NCBI GenBank assembly: GCA_041158765.1
Contig: JBEBAU010000034.1
Span: 1-10,629, forward strand
Length of the DNA: 10,629 nt
From: JAQBRD01 sp041158765
Lineage (GTDB): Bacteria > Patescibacteriota > Minisyncoccia > Phycocordibacterales > PALSA-1337
Direction: 5' to 3'
The notes below the pieces were generated by a model. That model saw only the letters and a program-made list of their open reading frames with translations, searched no databases and was not told the DNA's origin. Positions 4,426 through 10,629 of the stretch are shown piece after piece; the first letter of the stretch is position 1; every line of letters starts with the position of its first letter. The position numbers were made by a program, and so were the translations under genes.

Positions 4426-5322
4426 CTATCTCTTTGATCGATGGTCTGTCTCGAGAGCTGCAGCGAGCTGTTGCACCATATCCCCTGTCTTTCCAATGCT
4501 TGAATCTAAGAAAACAACCTTAGTATTATCTGAGCTGCCGATATTTTTGAGGGTATCAAGATACTGCGTCAATGTAAGCATAGACATGATTTCTGTAGGC
4601 TTCTGACCTGTAGCAGTACCAAGCATTTCAATTGAAATCTTGAAACCTCGCGCGATAGCTTCTCGCTCAAGAGCAATACCCTCTCCCTGAAGTCGCTTGC
4701 TTTCTTTTTGAGCCTCAGCTTCTTTGATGGCCTGAACTTTGATTGCTTCTCCTTTGTTCTCAGCTGCCTTTCGAAGTTGTTGTGATGCGACGACCTCTGA
4801 CATTGCATCAGTAATTGCTATTGGGAATGCAACGTTCGTAATCTGGAAGCTCATGATGATCATTCCCCACTCTTCAAACTGTCGAGCGAGATCAGCTTTG
4901 ATATGAATTGCGAGCTCCTCTTTCTTTTCGAGAATACCTTCGTGTGTCTCCTTCGCAATATATGTTCGAAGTGAGTTTTCGACACTAGCTGCAAGGGAAA
5001 GATCTCGATTTTCAAGTACATATGCAAAACGCTTAATACCATCTGGAGTATTATTCACCGTATAGATCAGGTTCGTAGCAATTGTCACGATCACCTTATC
5101 CTGTGAGGCATATTGTCCAGTGACAGCGAAGTTCTGCTGGCGAAGTGAAACCTTGAGTGCAATGCGTTCAAAAATCGGAATCTTAAGATTGAAACCCGCC
5201 GACATGGTTCGATTGTACTTTCCAAGAAATTCAACAACCGCAACAGTGTTCTGTTCGATAATACGAACACTTGAAAAGAAGATAATGACGAGAACGATAA
5301 TAATCAGAATAAGTGGTGTCAT
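4426..5322 (-). CDS. SPFH/Band 7 domain protein, stomatin/prohibitin-like
   Basis: Membrane-anchored scaffold of the SPFH family, whose members form large rings or microdomains and often control membrane proteases. The 298-residue protein starts with a hydrophobic anchor (4-17), immediately followed by the SPFH domain (about 20-180): RIIEQNTVAVVEFLGKYNR (20-38) and GFNLKIPIFERI (43-54) are characteristic, as is WGMIIMSFQITNVAFP (152-167). Residues 178-225 are rich in A, E, K and Q (KAAENKGEAIKVQAIKEAEA) and should form the family's long coiled helix. A shorter C-terminal domain of no clear family follows. The ATG at 5322 puts the anchor at the N-terminus as expected. An NfeD partner, often paired with stomatins, is not present. 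It lies downstream of nusG but has its own extended -10 promoter and follows a strong terminator, so it is probably a separate unit. Confidence 0.9.
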   Translation of the reverse strand: MTPLILIIIVLVIIFFSSVRIIEQNTVAVVEFLGKYNRTMSAGFNLKIPIFERIALKVSLRQQNFAVTGQYASQDKVIVTIATNLIYTVNNTPDGIKRFAYVLENRDLSLAASVENSLRTYIAKETHEGILEKKEELAIHIKADLARQFEEWGMIIMSFQITNVAFPIAITDAMSEVVASQQLRKAAENKGEAIKVQAIKEAEAQKESKRLQGEGIALEREAIARGFKISIEMLGTATGQKPTEIMSMLTLTQYLDTLKNIGSSDNTKVVFLDSSIGKTGDMVQQLAAALETDHRSKR

Positions 5323-5352
5323 AAAATAATAGTTAGCTACTAATGTACTTTT

Positions 5353-5361
5353 AGTATAGCA
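5353..5361 (-). promoter_or_regulatory. Extended -10 promoter of the SPFH gene
   Basis: TGCTATACT on minus, hexamer 5353-5358, predicts a start near 5346 and a leader of about 24 bases. No convincing -35 is visible; that region falls in the stem of the nusG terminator just upstream. Confidence 0.5.
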
Positions 5362-5365
5362 AAAA

Positions 5366-5480
5366 TAAAGAAAAGAACACGTATTTCAGAGGACATTTGT
5401 GAGCTCGACGGAGCGAACAATAAGATGTTTTTCAGTAGAATAAACATCTGAGTCTGATGAAATACGTGTTCTTTTCTTTA
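5366..5480 (-). terminator. Branched terminator-like hairpin (C) after nusG
   Basis: A perfect 23-bp stem (5366-5388 with 5458-5480) whose outer end includes the nusG stop codon. Read on minus it is followed by TTTATTTTTGC, as in an intrinsic terminator. The 69-base interior is not unstructured. A GA/GA double mismatch is followed by four more pairs (5391-5394 with 5452-5455), then two side hairpins. One is 5397-5420: TTGT-GA-GCTC-GACG-GAGC-GA-ACAA. The other is 5423-5449: eight pairs plus TTC/GAA across one bulge. Together they make a three-way junction. A plain terminator needs none of this, so it may be a structured RNA or a palindromic element as well. Confidence 0.8.
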
Positions 5481-6023
5481 GATTTTCTTAACTTGTAGGA
5501 AATCAAGCTCAACTGGTGTCTCGCGTCCGAACATTGAGACGAGAACCTTGATCTTACCTCGGCTATCGTCAACCTCGCTTACCTTTCCTTCGAGATCCTT
5601 GAATGGACCGTCAACAATCTTGATAATGTCATCGATTGCGAGATCAATAGTGTGTTTCACTTCTTCTTTATTCATTCGAGCGAAGAGTACATCTACTTCC
5701 TTCTTATCAAGTGGCACTGGATATACTCCTGAACCGACAAATCCCGTCACACGAGGAGTGTTACGAACTACATACCATGAATCATCAGTCACAATCATAT
5801 CCACGAGAATGTATCCCGGATAAATCTTCTCTTCCTCCTCAACGCGCTTATTTCCTTTGATCTTAATCTTCTTCTCAGTAGGAACAATTACCGCAAAAAT
5901 ACGATCCTCCATTCCAAGAGATTCGATACGCTGCTTGAGATTTCGTGCAACGGCATTCTCATACCCTGCATAGGTGTGAATCGCATACCAATTTCGTTCT
6001 CCTCCAATTTGCTGTTTTGACAT
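5478..6023 (-). CDS. nusG: Transcription termination/antitermination factor NusG
   Basis: Binds the clamp of RNA polymerase to influence pausing and processivity, and links it to Rho or the ribosome. The 181-residue protein has the NGN domain (about 10-100) with NWYAIHTYAGYENAVARNL (11-29), the KIYPGYILVDM motif (66-76) and RNTPRVTGFVG (87-97). The C-terminal KOW domain (about 130-180) has VDGPFKDLEGKV (137-148) and the closing LDFLQVKKI. Length matches typical bacterial NusG, with no insertion domain. ATG at 6023; no Shine-Dalgarno sequence is evident. It follows secE by 44 bases, the common bacterial order. The usual next gene, rplK, is displaced, and a large hairpin overlaps the stop codon. 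Confidence 0.97.
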   Translation of the reverse strand: MSKQQIGGERNWYAIHTYAGYENAVARNLKQRIESLGMEDRIFAVIVPTEKKIKIKGNKRVEEEEKIYPGYILVDMIVTDDSWYVVRNTPRVTGFVGSGVYPVPLDKKEVDVLFARMNKEEVKHTIDLAIDDIIKIVDGPFKDLEGKVSEVDDSRGKIKVLVSMFGRETPVELDFLQVKKI

Positions 6024-6067
6024 ATATTTATTTTAAGATGAATGAAAGCCGAAACGGCCGCTCATAA

Positions 6068-6244
6068 TTAGAAAAGAAGGGTAAGAAGTTTTGAGAAAAT
6101 ATAATCAAACACACCAAGAAAATACGCGATTCCGACAGAAATAATGACAACGAGTGATGAATATGCAATTGCCTGCTTACGAGTAGGCCAAGTCACATGT
6201 GTCATCTCTGCGCGTGTCTCTTTGATGTATTCGGTAATTTTCAT
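6068..6244 (-). CDS. secE: Preprotein translocase subunit SecE
   Basis: Small essential clamp subunit of the SecYEG protein-conducting channel in the cytoplasmic membrane. At 58 residues it is the minimal single-helix form found in many bacteria, unlike the three-helix E. coli protein. The amphipathic N-terminal helix carries ETRAEMTHVTWPTRKQA (9-25), whose VTWPTRKQ is the family signature. Residues 28-45 (YSSLVVIISVGIAYFLGV) form the transmembrane helix, and a short hydrophobic tail ends FDYIFSKLLTLLF. The start ATG at 6244 gives the standard MKITEYIKE opening. It is first in the secE-nusG unit, behind a strong promoter and a leader hairpin. Confidence 0.95.
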   Translation of the reverse strand: MKITEYIKETRAEMTHVTWPTRKQAIAYSSLVVIISVGIAYFLGVFDYIFSKLLTLLF

Positions 6245-6253
6245 AGGTGTTTT

Positions 6254-6259
6254 ACAATA
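6254..6259 (-). promoter_or_regulatory. Possible second -10 box close to secE
   Basis: TATTGT on minus ends 9 bases before the secE ATG and lies downstream of the leader hairpin. If used, it would give a nearly leaderless secE-nusG mRNA that avoids the hairpin. No clear -35 is present, so this is tentative. Confidence 0.3.
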
Positions 6260-6267
6260 CTTCTATT

Positions 6268-6287
6268 AAAAAACCCCTTCCCGGGGG
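6268..6287 (-). terminator. Terminator-like hairpin in the secE-nusG leader
   Basis: On minus, CCCC (6284-6287) pairs with GGGG (6274-6277) across a short CGGGAA loop and is followed by six T residues (6268-6273). It lies about four bases from the predicted 5' end of the transcript from the promoter at 6298-6326. It could be an attenuator, a 5' stabiliser, or a second terminator for genes upstream. Confidence 0.6.
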
Positions 6288-6297
6288 CAATACCTAT

Positions 6298-6326
6298 ATA
6301 ATACATCCTTTAGACTTGAAAGTCAA
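6298..6326 (-). promoter_or_regulatory. Strong sigma70-type promoter for secE-nusG
   Basis: TTGACT (6321-6326) and TATTAT (6298-6303) on minus, with an exact 17-base spacer, are the best match to the bacterial housekeeping consensus in the window. Predicted start near 6291, leader about 47 bases. Confidence 0.7.
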
Positions 6327-6340
6327 TCACACAAAAGACC

Positions 6341-6373
6341 AGACAAAAACCGTCTAAATGACGGTTTTTGTCT
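6341..6373. terminator. Intrinsic terminator after the SIMPL gene
   Basis: Perfect 14-bp stem (6341-6354 with 6360-6373) with a five-base loop TAAAT. The stem is AGACAAAAACCGTC and its complement; on minus the RNA continues GGTCTTTTG. It closes the methyltransferase-RluA-folD-SIMPL run and isolates it from the secE promoter. Confidence 0.85.
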
Positions 6374-6402
6374 ATTTCTATTTCAACCAATAGCAACCCC
6401 AA

Positions 6403-7203
6403 TTAACGAATCTCGTACGTAATTGAAACGTTTGAAGTAACCTTCTGTTCCCCTGCTGGAATCTCTGCAATAGCTCGAGGTGCTGCAACTGCAGTAGCTT
6501 TCATGCTCATAGAATCCATAGCATAGTATGGGTAACCTCCACCATTATCAGCATTGAAACTTACAATGCGACCGAGGTGTACACCGAGGTCTTTTGCGAG
6601 CTTAGCAGCCTTGGTCTTGGCATCAATAATAGCTATGCCCTGTGCCTTCTGCTTCACAGAATCCACATCATCAATTGAGAATGCGAGACCGTTCACATCT
6701 TTCACATCCTGTCCGCCAATAAGACCGAAGATTTCACCAGCCTTTGAAAGATCACGAATCTTCACAAGGATAGTCTGGCTCACATCATATCCAGTGAGGA
6801 CGTTCTTGCTTGGTGTACATGTGCTTGGATAGCTCTGTGTACAAACTCCACCGGTATATTCGTAGTGAGGATTAATTGAATAGCTCTGTGTCTTGATATC
6901 ATTCTCGAGAACACCAGCGGCTTTGATTGCAGCAAGTGTTGCATTGAGCTTAGTTGCTGATTTGTCCTGAGCTTCAACAACTGTCTTCTGAGTTTCGGTT
7001 ACTGTGAATGAAAATGTTGCAATATCAGGAATTGAAACAGCATCTCCAGTACCACTCACGGTGATAGTATTCATCACTGGCTTATCCCAATCAGAAGTAA
7101 AAATGCCTTTCACCTGTGCAATAGTGAGCACAAGAAGGAAAAGAGCGAGGATTCCTCCGACGAGCATGCCTGCTTTCCATGTGTTTTGTTTTATGGTTTC
7201 CAT
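6403..7203 (-). CDS. SIMPL domain (DUF541) protein, membrane-anchored or exported
   Basis: The 266-residue protein begins with a short basic segment and a hydrophobic helix (12-31, GMLVGGILALFLLVLTIAQV), either an anchor or an uncleaved signal. The rest should lie outside the cytoplasmic membrane. The SIMPL domain spans about 45-266, starting with ITVSGTGDAVSIPDIATFSF (47-66), the characteristic opening. It contains the YDVSQTILVKIRDLSKAGEI segment (139-158), the helix DAKTKAAKLAKDLGV, and the ending VTSNVSITYEI. C121 and C129 in a small insertion could form a disulphide. The family includes YggE and Brucella BP26; its molecular function is poorly defined, with links to oxidative stress and channel-like oligomers. 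Start ATG at 7203; it lies 29 bases after folD, probably co-transcribed, and ends before a strong terminator. Confidence 0.9.
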   Translation of the reverse strand: METIKQNTWKAGMLVGGILALFLLVLTIAQVKGIFTSDWDKPVMNTITVSGTGDAVSIPDIATFSFTVTETQKTVVEAQDKSATKLNATLAAIKAAGVLENDIKTQSYSINPHYEYTGGVCTQSYPSTCTPSKNVLTGYDVSQTILVKIRDLSKAGEIFGLIGGQDVKDVNGLAFSIDDVDSVKQKAQGIAIIDAKTKAAKLAKDLGVHLGRIVSFNADNGGGYPYYAMDSMSMKATAVAAPRAIAEIPAGEQKVTSNVSITYEIR

Positions 7204-7232
7204 ATTTGTATTTGAAACGGGTTTTGTGTGTA

Positions 7233-8180
7233 TTATTCCCCGCTATTGTTATTAATAATATATTCATTGTACCACGCGTCCACGAGGTTCTCAAAAAGCG
7301 CGAGGACGGTCATTGCTCCGACACCTCCAGGAACTGGCGTAATAGCTCCACTTGCTCCAATAACAGCTGAAACATTCGTGAAATCAACATCTCCAATGAT
7401 TTTGCGCTTACCATCAGATGTACTAACTGCCGTAGTACCAACATCAACAATCACCTGCCCCGCTCGCACATGTTCTGCACGCACAAGCCTAGGCTTCCCC
7501 ACAGCGCTTACTACAATATCCGCGTTCCGCACCGCTACCGCAAAATCTTCCGCGGAAGTCGTGCTATTGAGCACCGTTACCGAAGCGCCAGCAGCTGTAC
7601 ATATTTGTGCAGTTGGCTTCCCCACAAGTGCTGACCTTCCGATAATAGTCACGTTCTTCCCTGCAAGAGGAATCTCATAATATGCGAGTAATTCACTAAT
7701 ACCTCGCGCTGTCGCTGGCCATATTTTTGTAGAACCAATATCGCGAGCGTCTACGGTATTCTGCGCTGTAGTTAGTCCATCAACATCCTTTTTTGGATCA
7801 ATAGTATTGATGATGCCATCTCGATTGAGACCAACAGGAAGTGGCAACTGTACAATTATTCCGTGTACACCTGCATCACCATTGAGCTTATCTATTCGCG
7901 CGACAATTTCATCTTGTGAAATAGTTTCAGACAATAAAACATGCTCGGCAACGACGCCAATTTCTTCTGCAAATTTCTTTTTTGCAGCAATATACACATT
8001 AGAATCAGCTCGATCCCCCACTTGAATTATTACGAGTTTTGGCACATCAAGAGTAGCCTGACCAGACTCAAGCACGGTCTTAATTCGAGCAATAAGCCCT
8101 TGTTTGATACTCTCCCGAGCAATACGCCCATCAAGTATTTTTGGCTTATTTATTGCGGTTTTCTGTTCATCAATAGTCAT
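7233..8180 (-). CDS. folD: Bifunctional methylene-tetrahydrofolate dehydrogenase/cyclohydrolase
   Basis: Interconverts 5,10-methylene-, 5,10-methenyl- and 10-formyl-tetrahydrofolate using NADP; the methylene form is the ThyA cofactor. In the 315-residue protein SNVYIAAKKKF (60-70) contains the Y63-x3-K67 pair needed for catalysis. VQLPLP (110-115) carries the conserved Q111, and DPKKDVDGLT (128-137) the conserved D134. IIGRSALVGKP (179-189) binds the dinucleotide, and TPVPGGVGAMT (281-291) is the C-terminal signature. The normally conserved PCTPxGI loop reads PATARGI (155-161), an oddity that may affect substrate affinity rather than abolish activity. The protein is slightly long at both ends. 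Start ATG at 8180, nine bases after the pseudouridine synthase stop. Confidence 0.95.
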   Translation of the reverse strand: MTIDEQKTAINKPKILDGRIARESIKQGLIARIKTVLESGQATLDVPKLVIIQVGDRADSNVYIAAKKKFAEEIGVVAEHVLLSETISQDEIVARIDKLNGDAGVHGIIVQLPLPVGLNRDGIINTIDPKKDVDGLTTAQNTVDARDIGSTKIWPATARGISELLAYYEIPLAGKNVTIIGRSALVGKPTAQICTAAGASVTVLNSTTSAEDFAVAVRNADIVVSAVGKPRLVRAEHVRAGQVIVDVGTTAVSTSDGKRKIIGDVDFTNVSAVIGASGAITPVPGGVGAMTVLALFENLVDAWYNEYIINNNSGE

Positions 8181-8189
8181 GGTGAAAGG

Positions 8190-8912
8190 TTACCACGATT
8201 CTTCTGGTACAGGAATCGAAATTACTTTTCGCTCAGGAATACCGGTCTGTTGATTTGGTGTCGCAGTATTGAAATGAAGCTCAGTTGCATAGAGCGCGAG
8301 ATGTTTGTCAGCGAAGGCTTTCTTGGCGCCATACTTAACGTCACCACATATTGGATGCCCGATATGTGCAAGTTGCGCACGAATCTGATGTTGTCGACCT
8401 GTGCCAAGCTTGATGCGAAGCAATGAGCGTGAATTATCACCCACCGGAGCAGTAATACCACCAACCTTTTCAGCTGTATCAATAACTTCATATGAAAGTT
8501 CCGCATGATCTGCTCCCCCAATTTCACGATCATGTACTGTTGTTGTATTCGTATGATCGTGATGCACAAGGAAGTGTCGTAATGTTCCAGACTTTTTGGC
8601 TGGTACACCCGTGACCCATGCATAATATATCTTTTCGACAGTACGATCTCTGAATTGTTCTGAAAGACGTGATGCACCCTTTGATGTTTTCGCAAAAAGT
8701 ACAATACCACCCACATTACGATCAAGCCGGTGCAGAAGCCCAAGGAATACATCGCCGGGTTTTGTGTATTTTTCTTTGATATACACTTTCACCATATCCA
8801 TAAGTGAAATATCACCAGAAATATCTCCCTGCACAAGAACTCCCGCTGGCTTGTACACAGCGATGAGATGATTATCTTCGTACAATACGCGGAGTTGTTG
8901 ACCTATATTCAT
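8190..8912 (-). CDS. RluA-family RNA pseudouridine synthase
   Basis: Isomerises specific uridines in rRNA (or tRNA) to pseudouridine. The 240-residue protein has VLYEDNHLIAVYKPAGVLVQ (9-28), the family's opening. The catalytic motif is HRLDRNVGG (61-69) with D64 as the nucleophile-like aspartate. TGRQHQIRAQLAHIGHPICG (171-190) is the other hallmark. No S4 domain precedes the catalytic domain, so it is a single-domain form and the target site cannot be told. I chose the ATG at 8912: it overlaps the upstream TGA as ATGA, and GGAAG stands five bases before it, one of the few clear ribosome-binding sites here. An ATG at 8924 and a GTG at 8942 are alternatives. It is translationally coupled to the methyltransferase gene. 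Confidence 0.93.
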   Translation of the reverse strand: MNIGQQLRVLYEDNHLIAVYKPAGVLVQGDISGDISLMDMVKVYIKEKYTKPGDVFLGLLHRLDRNVGGIVLFAKTSKGASRLSEQFRDRTVEKIYYAWVTGVPAKKSGTLRHFLVHHDHTNTTTVHDREIGGADHAELSYEVIDTAEKVGGITAPVGDNSRSLLRIKLGTGRQHQIRAQLAHIGHPICGDVKYGAKKAFADKHLALYATELHFNTATPNQQTGIPERKVISIPVPEESW

Positions 8913-9838
8913 GATTTCTTCCATCGCGCAAAAATACCACACGGCAAATTACGTGCTTCTACTGAGCTTGCCGAGTTAGATGACTCTTCTATCGTGAGCT
9001 CGCCGATTTCGATATCACCGCCGTATTTTTCAACCAATCGCATTAGCGTATTCCGATATGCAATAGATGAATACCCCGCTGAATATCCATTCACCATGAA
9101 GAAAAGCGGTGCCTGAGGTCCAGACTTTTCGGGTGAAAGAAGTTTCATGCAATTTTCAATGAGAGGCAAGAAGTCTTCTTCAATTTTCCAAAGCTCTTTG
9201 TTCGCACCGTGACCAAACGCTGGCGGATCCATGATGATACCCTGATAGATATTGCCGCGCTTGATTTCTCTTTCAACAAAAACTCGTGCATCTTCAAGAA
9301 TCCAACGAATTGGTTTATCACCAAGACCCGAAAGCTCGGCATTCTCACGCGCCCATGTAATTGCGGCTTTTGAACCATCAACATGCACAACCTTCGCTCC
9401 AGCCTGCGCACATGCAAGTGTTGCGCCCCCAGTGTATCCAAATAAATTCAATACTTGAATATCACCCACGCCACTTGCCCCCTGTATGATTTCCCGAACC
9501 CAATCCCAATTCACTGATTGCTCAGGAAACAACCCTGTATGCTTGAACGCTGTTGGCTTAATCCAGAACTTCAATCCTCCAAAATCAATAGCCCACTTCT
9601 TGGGAGCAACAGCATCTCCTGCTTTGTAATCCCAGCTTGTGTTCGTTCCTTCACGTGAAAAAACCGCACTCGCGAGACGCTTCCATTCGCTTGGAGACAA
9701 ACGCTTAGCCCACAATGCTTGCGGATCTGGTCGAGCAAGGACCGTACTACCAAAGCGCTCAAGCTTCTCTCCATCTCCAGAATCTATGAGTTCATAGTCT
9801 TTTGAAGGTTTTATTGTAAGAATATGTGAATTAGTCAT
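8909..9838 (-). CDS. Class I SAM-dependent methyltransferase, RlmI/RlmK-like
   Basis: Probably methylates a cytosine or guanine of 23S rRNA, judging by similarity to the RlmI/RlmK group. In the 309-residue protein the SAM-binding motif I is VLNLFGYTGGATLACAQAG (129-147), followed by motif II VHVDGSKAAITWARENAELS (151-170). The catalytic-type motif IIMDPPAFGHG (201-211) has the DPPxF pattern of this group, and LEDARVFV (181-188) precedes it. The region 30-110 with ALWAKRL, AIDFGGLKFWIKPTAFKHTG and FPEQSVNW is the usual N-terminal extension, but the PUA domain of E. coli RlmI is missing. Start ATG at 9838, close behind an extended -10 box. It overlaps the pseudouridine synthase gene by 4 bases, so the pair is a likely RNA-modification unit. 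The exact target is unknown. Confidence 0.88.
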   Translation of the reverse strand: MTNSHILTIKPSKDYELIDSGDGEKLERFGSTVLARPDPQALWAKRLSPSEWKRLASAVFSREGTNTSWDYKAGDAVAPKKWAIDFGGLKFWIKPTAFKHTGLFPEQSVNWDWVREIIQGASGVGDIQVLNLFGYTGGATLACAQAGAKVVHVDGSKAAITWARENAELSGLGDKPIRWILEDARVFVEREIKRGNIYQGIIMDPPAFGHGANKELWKIEEDFLPLIENCMKLLSPEKSGPQAPLFFMVNGYSAGYSSIAYRNTLMRLVEKYGGDIEIGELTIEESSNSASSVEARNLPCGIFARWKKS

Positions 9839-9850
9839 ATAGACAGGCCC

Positions 9851-9859
9851 ATTGTAGCA
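9851..9859 (-). promoter_or_regulatory. Extended -10 promoter of the methyltransferase operon
   Basis: TGCTACAAT on minus, hexamer 9851-9856, ends 12 bases before the ATG and predicts a leader of about 6 bases. The only -35 candidate at the right distance, TTTTGG (9874-9879), is poor. It would drive the four-gene run down to the SIMPL gene. Confidence 0.5.
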
Positions 9860-9862
9860 CAG

Positions 9863-9891
9863 TTGCTAAAGACCCAAAATTCAGCTATATT
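9863..9891 (+). promoter_or_regulatory. Promoter of the glycosyltransferase gene
   Basis: TTGCTA (9863-9868), an exact 17-base spacer, then TATATT (9886-9891) on plus. Predicted start near 9898, leader about 26 bases with three ACGC copies and no Shine-Dalgarno sequence. It overlaps the upstream region of the divergent methyltransferase promoter. Confidence 0.6.
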
Positions 9892-9923
9892 TTCATTACG
9901 CATACGCCTCTCGTACGCACATA

Positions 9924-10629
9924 ATGGACGTTATTACCTCTTCAATACTCTATATAAGCCTTTTTGGTGGTCTCTACTATCAAGTATTCCTCCTTGTCAC
10001 TTTTTTCGAAGTAGATGAAAAAGAACCCGAAAAGATAGCGGACGCCGATCTTCCGACGGTTTCTATAACCGTACCATGTTTCAATGAAGGCAAAACCTTG
10101 AGCAGAACTGTACGGTCTCTACTCAATATCAACTACCCTGCCGACAAACTCTCCATTCTCATAGTTGATGATGGTAGTACTGATGATACACATGCAGTAG
10201 CAAAAACATTCGAAAGTGATCGAGTTCGCGTCATCCATCAAAAGAACCAAGGTAAGTACACGGCGCTCAATCTCGGCATCATGTCATCAAAAGCAGAGTT
10301 TATTGGTTGCCTCGACGCCGACTCAACGGTACATCCTGATGCACTTCGCAAAATGCTCGCATATTTCAAAACAGACAATATCATGTCTGTGACTCCAGCA
10401 CTGCATGTATACAAACCTTCAAACATCCTCCAGCTCATGCAACGTGTCGAATACAATGTCGGCATATTTGCAAAGCGTATATTCGGAAAAATGAATGCGA
10501 TTCATGTTACACCTGGACCTTTTTCAATATTTCGTCGATCAGTTTTTGAAACTATTGGGCTTTTCAAACACGCACACAATACCGAGGATATGGAAATTGC
10601 ATTTCGTATTCAAATGCACGGCTATCGCA
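9924..10629 (+). CDS. Membrane glycosyltransferase family 2 (partial, runs off the edge)
   Basis: Transfers a sugar from a nucleotide-sugar donor, probably to build a surface or extracellular polysaccharide. The 235 codons present have a hydrophobic N-terminal helix (about 4-27). The GT-A catalytic domain opens with PTVSITVPCFNEGKTLSRTV (44-63). The donor-binding VDDGSTDDT (81-89), the metal-binding DADS (131-134), VTPGPFSIFRRS (195-206) and the acceptor-site TED (220-222) are in the usual order for processive-type GT2 enzymes such as BcsA, PgaC/IcaA and hyaluronan synthase. The QxxRW motif and C-terminal membrane helices would lie beyond the window, so processivity and product cannot be judged. 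The ATG at 9924 is the first in frame. It is divergent from the methyltransferase operon and has its own promoter. Confidence 0.92.
   Translation, partial: MDVITSSILYISLFGGLYYQVFLLVTFFEVDEKEPEKIADADLPTVSITVPCFNEGKTLSRTVRSLLNINYPADKLSILIVDDGSTDDTHAVAKTFESDRVRVIHQKNQGKYTALNLGIMSSKAEFIGCLDADSTVHPDALRKMLAYFKTDNIMSVTPALHVYKPSNILQLMQRVEYNVGIFAKRIFGKMNAIHVTPGPFSIFRRSVFETIGLFKHAHNTEDMEIAFRIQMHGYR

Noticed and set aside
5366..5480. The long palindrome after nusG as an insertion-sequence remnant or MITE
   Set aside because: I see no target-site duplication or transposase fragment, and the nusG stop codon is part of the stem. Kept only as a remote alternative.
5548..5823. Plus-strand open frame opposite nusG
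   Set aside because: Antisense shadow; low-complexity serine/threonine-rich translation and no upstream signals.
8222..8752. 176-codon minus-strand open frame within the pseudouridine synthase gene
   Set aside because: Out-of-frame shadow of a gene with all expected catalytic motifs.

Overview
The window looks like a chromosomal piece of a Candidate Phyla Radiation / Patescibacteria genome, probably from the Parcubacteria side. This is an inference from small proteins, a minimal 58-residue SecE, near absence of Shine-Dalgarno sequences, -10 boxes placed almost directly on start codons, a thymidylate gene cluster with an unusual DHFR, and a nusG-rplK neighbourhood interrupted by other genes. 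I see no IS element, CRISPR array, tRNA or rRNA.

Layout. 1-136: window edge, possibly the 5' end of an unrecognised minus-strand gene. 137-3450: a nucleotide/folate block. dut and tmk lie on minus, thyA on plus diverging from tmk, a dCMP deaminase on minus converging on thyA, and a DHFR-like reductase on plus diverging from the deaminase. Together these cover dCMP to dUMP, dUTP to dUMP, dUMP to dTMP, recycling of dihydrofolate, and dTMP to dTDP. 3451-3610: two tandem hairpins with nearly identical 9-nt loops at the convergence of the DHFR gene and rplK. 3611-6244 (all minus): secE and nusG with a strong promoter, then a stomatin/prohibitin-like SPFH gene, a 55-residue membrane protein, and rplK. 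An elaborate branched hairpin follows nusG and overlaps its stop codon. 6403-9838 (all minus): a compact run of class I rRNA-type methyltransferase, RluA-type pseudouridine synthase (ATGA overlap), folD (9-nt gap) and an exported or anchored SIMPL-domain protein, closed by a perfect terminator. 9924-10629: a plus-strand membrane GT2 glycosyltransferase cut by the window edge.

FolD supplies the methylene-tetrahydrofolate that ThyA consumes, so the two halves of the window are metabolically linked. The most unusual signals are non-coding: the hairpins after rplK and nusG with a shared core; a promoter whose transcript would begin with a terminator-like hairpin ahead of secE-nusG; a palindrome over the thyA promoter; and a recurring -10-to-ATG spacing that predicts leaderless mRNAs.
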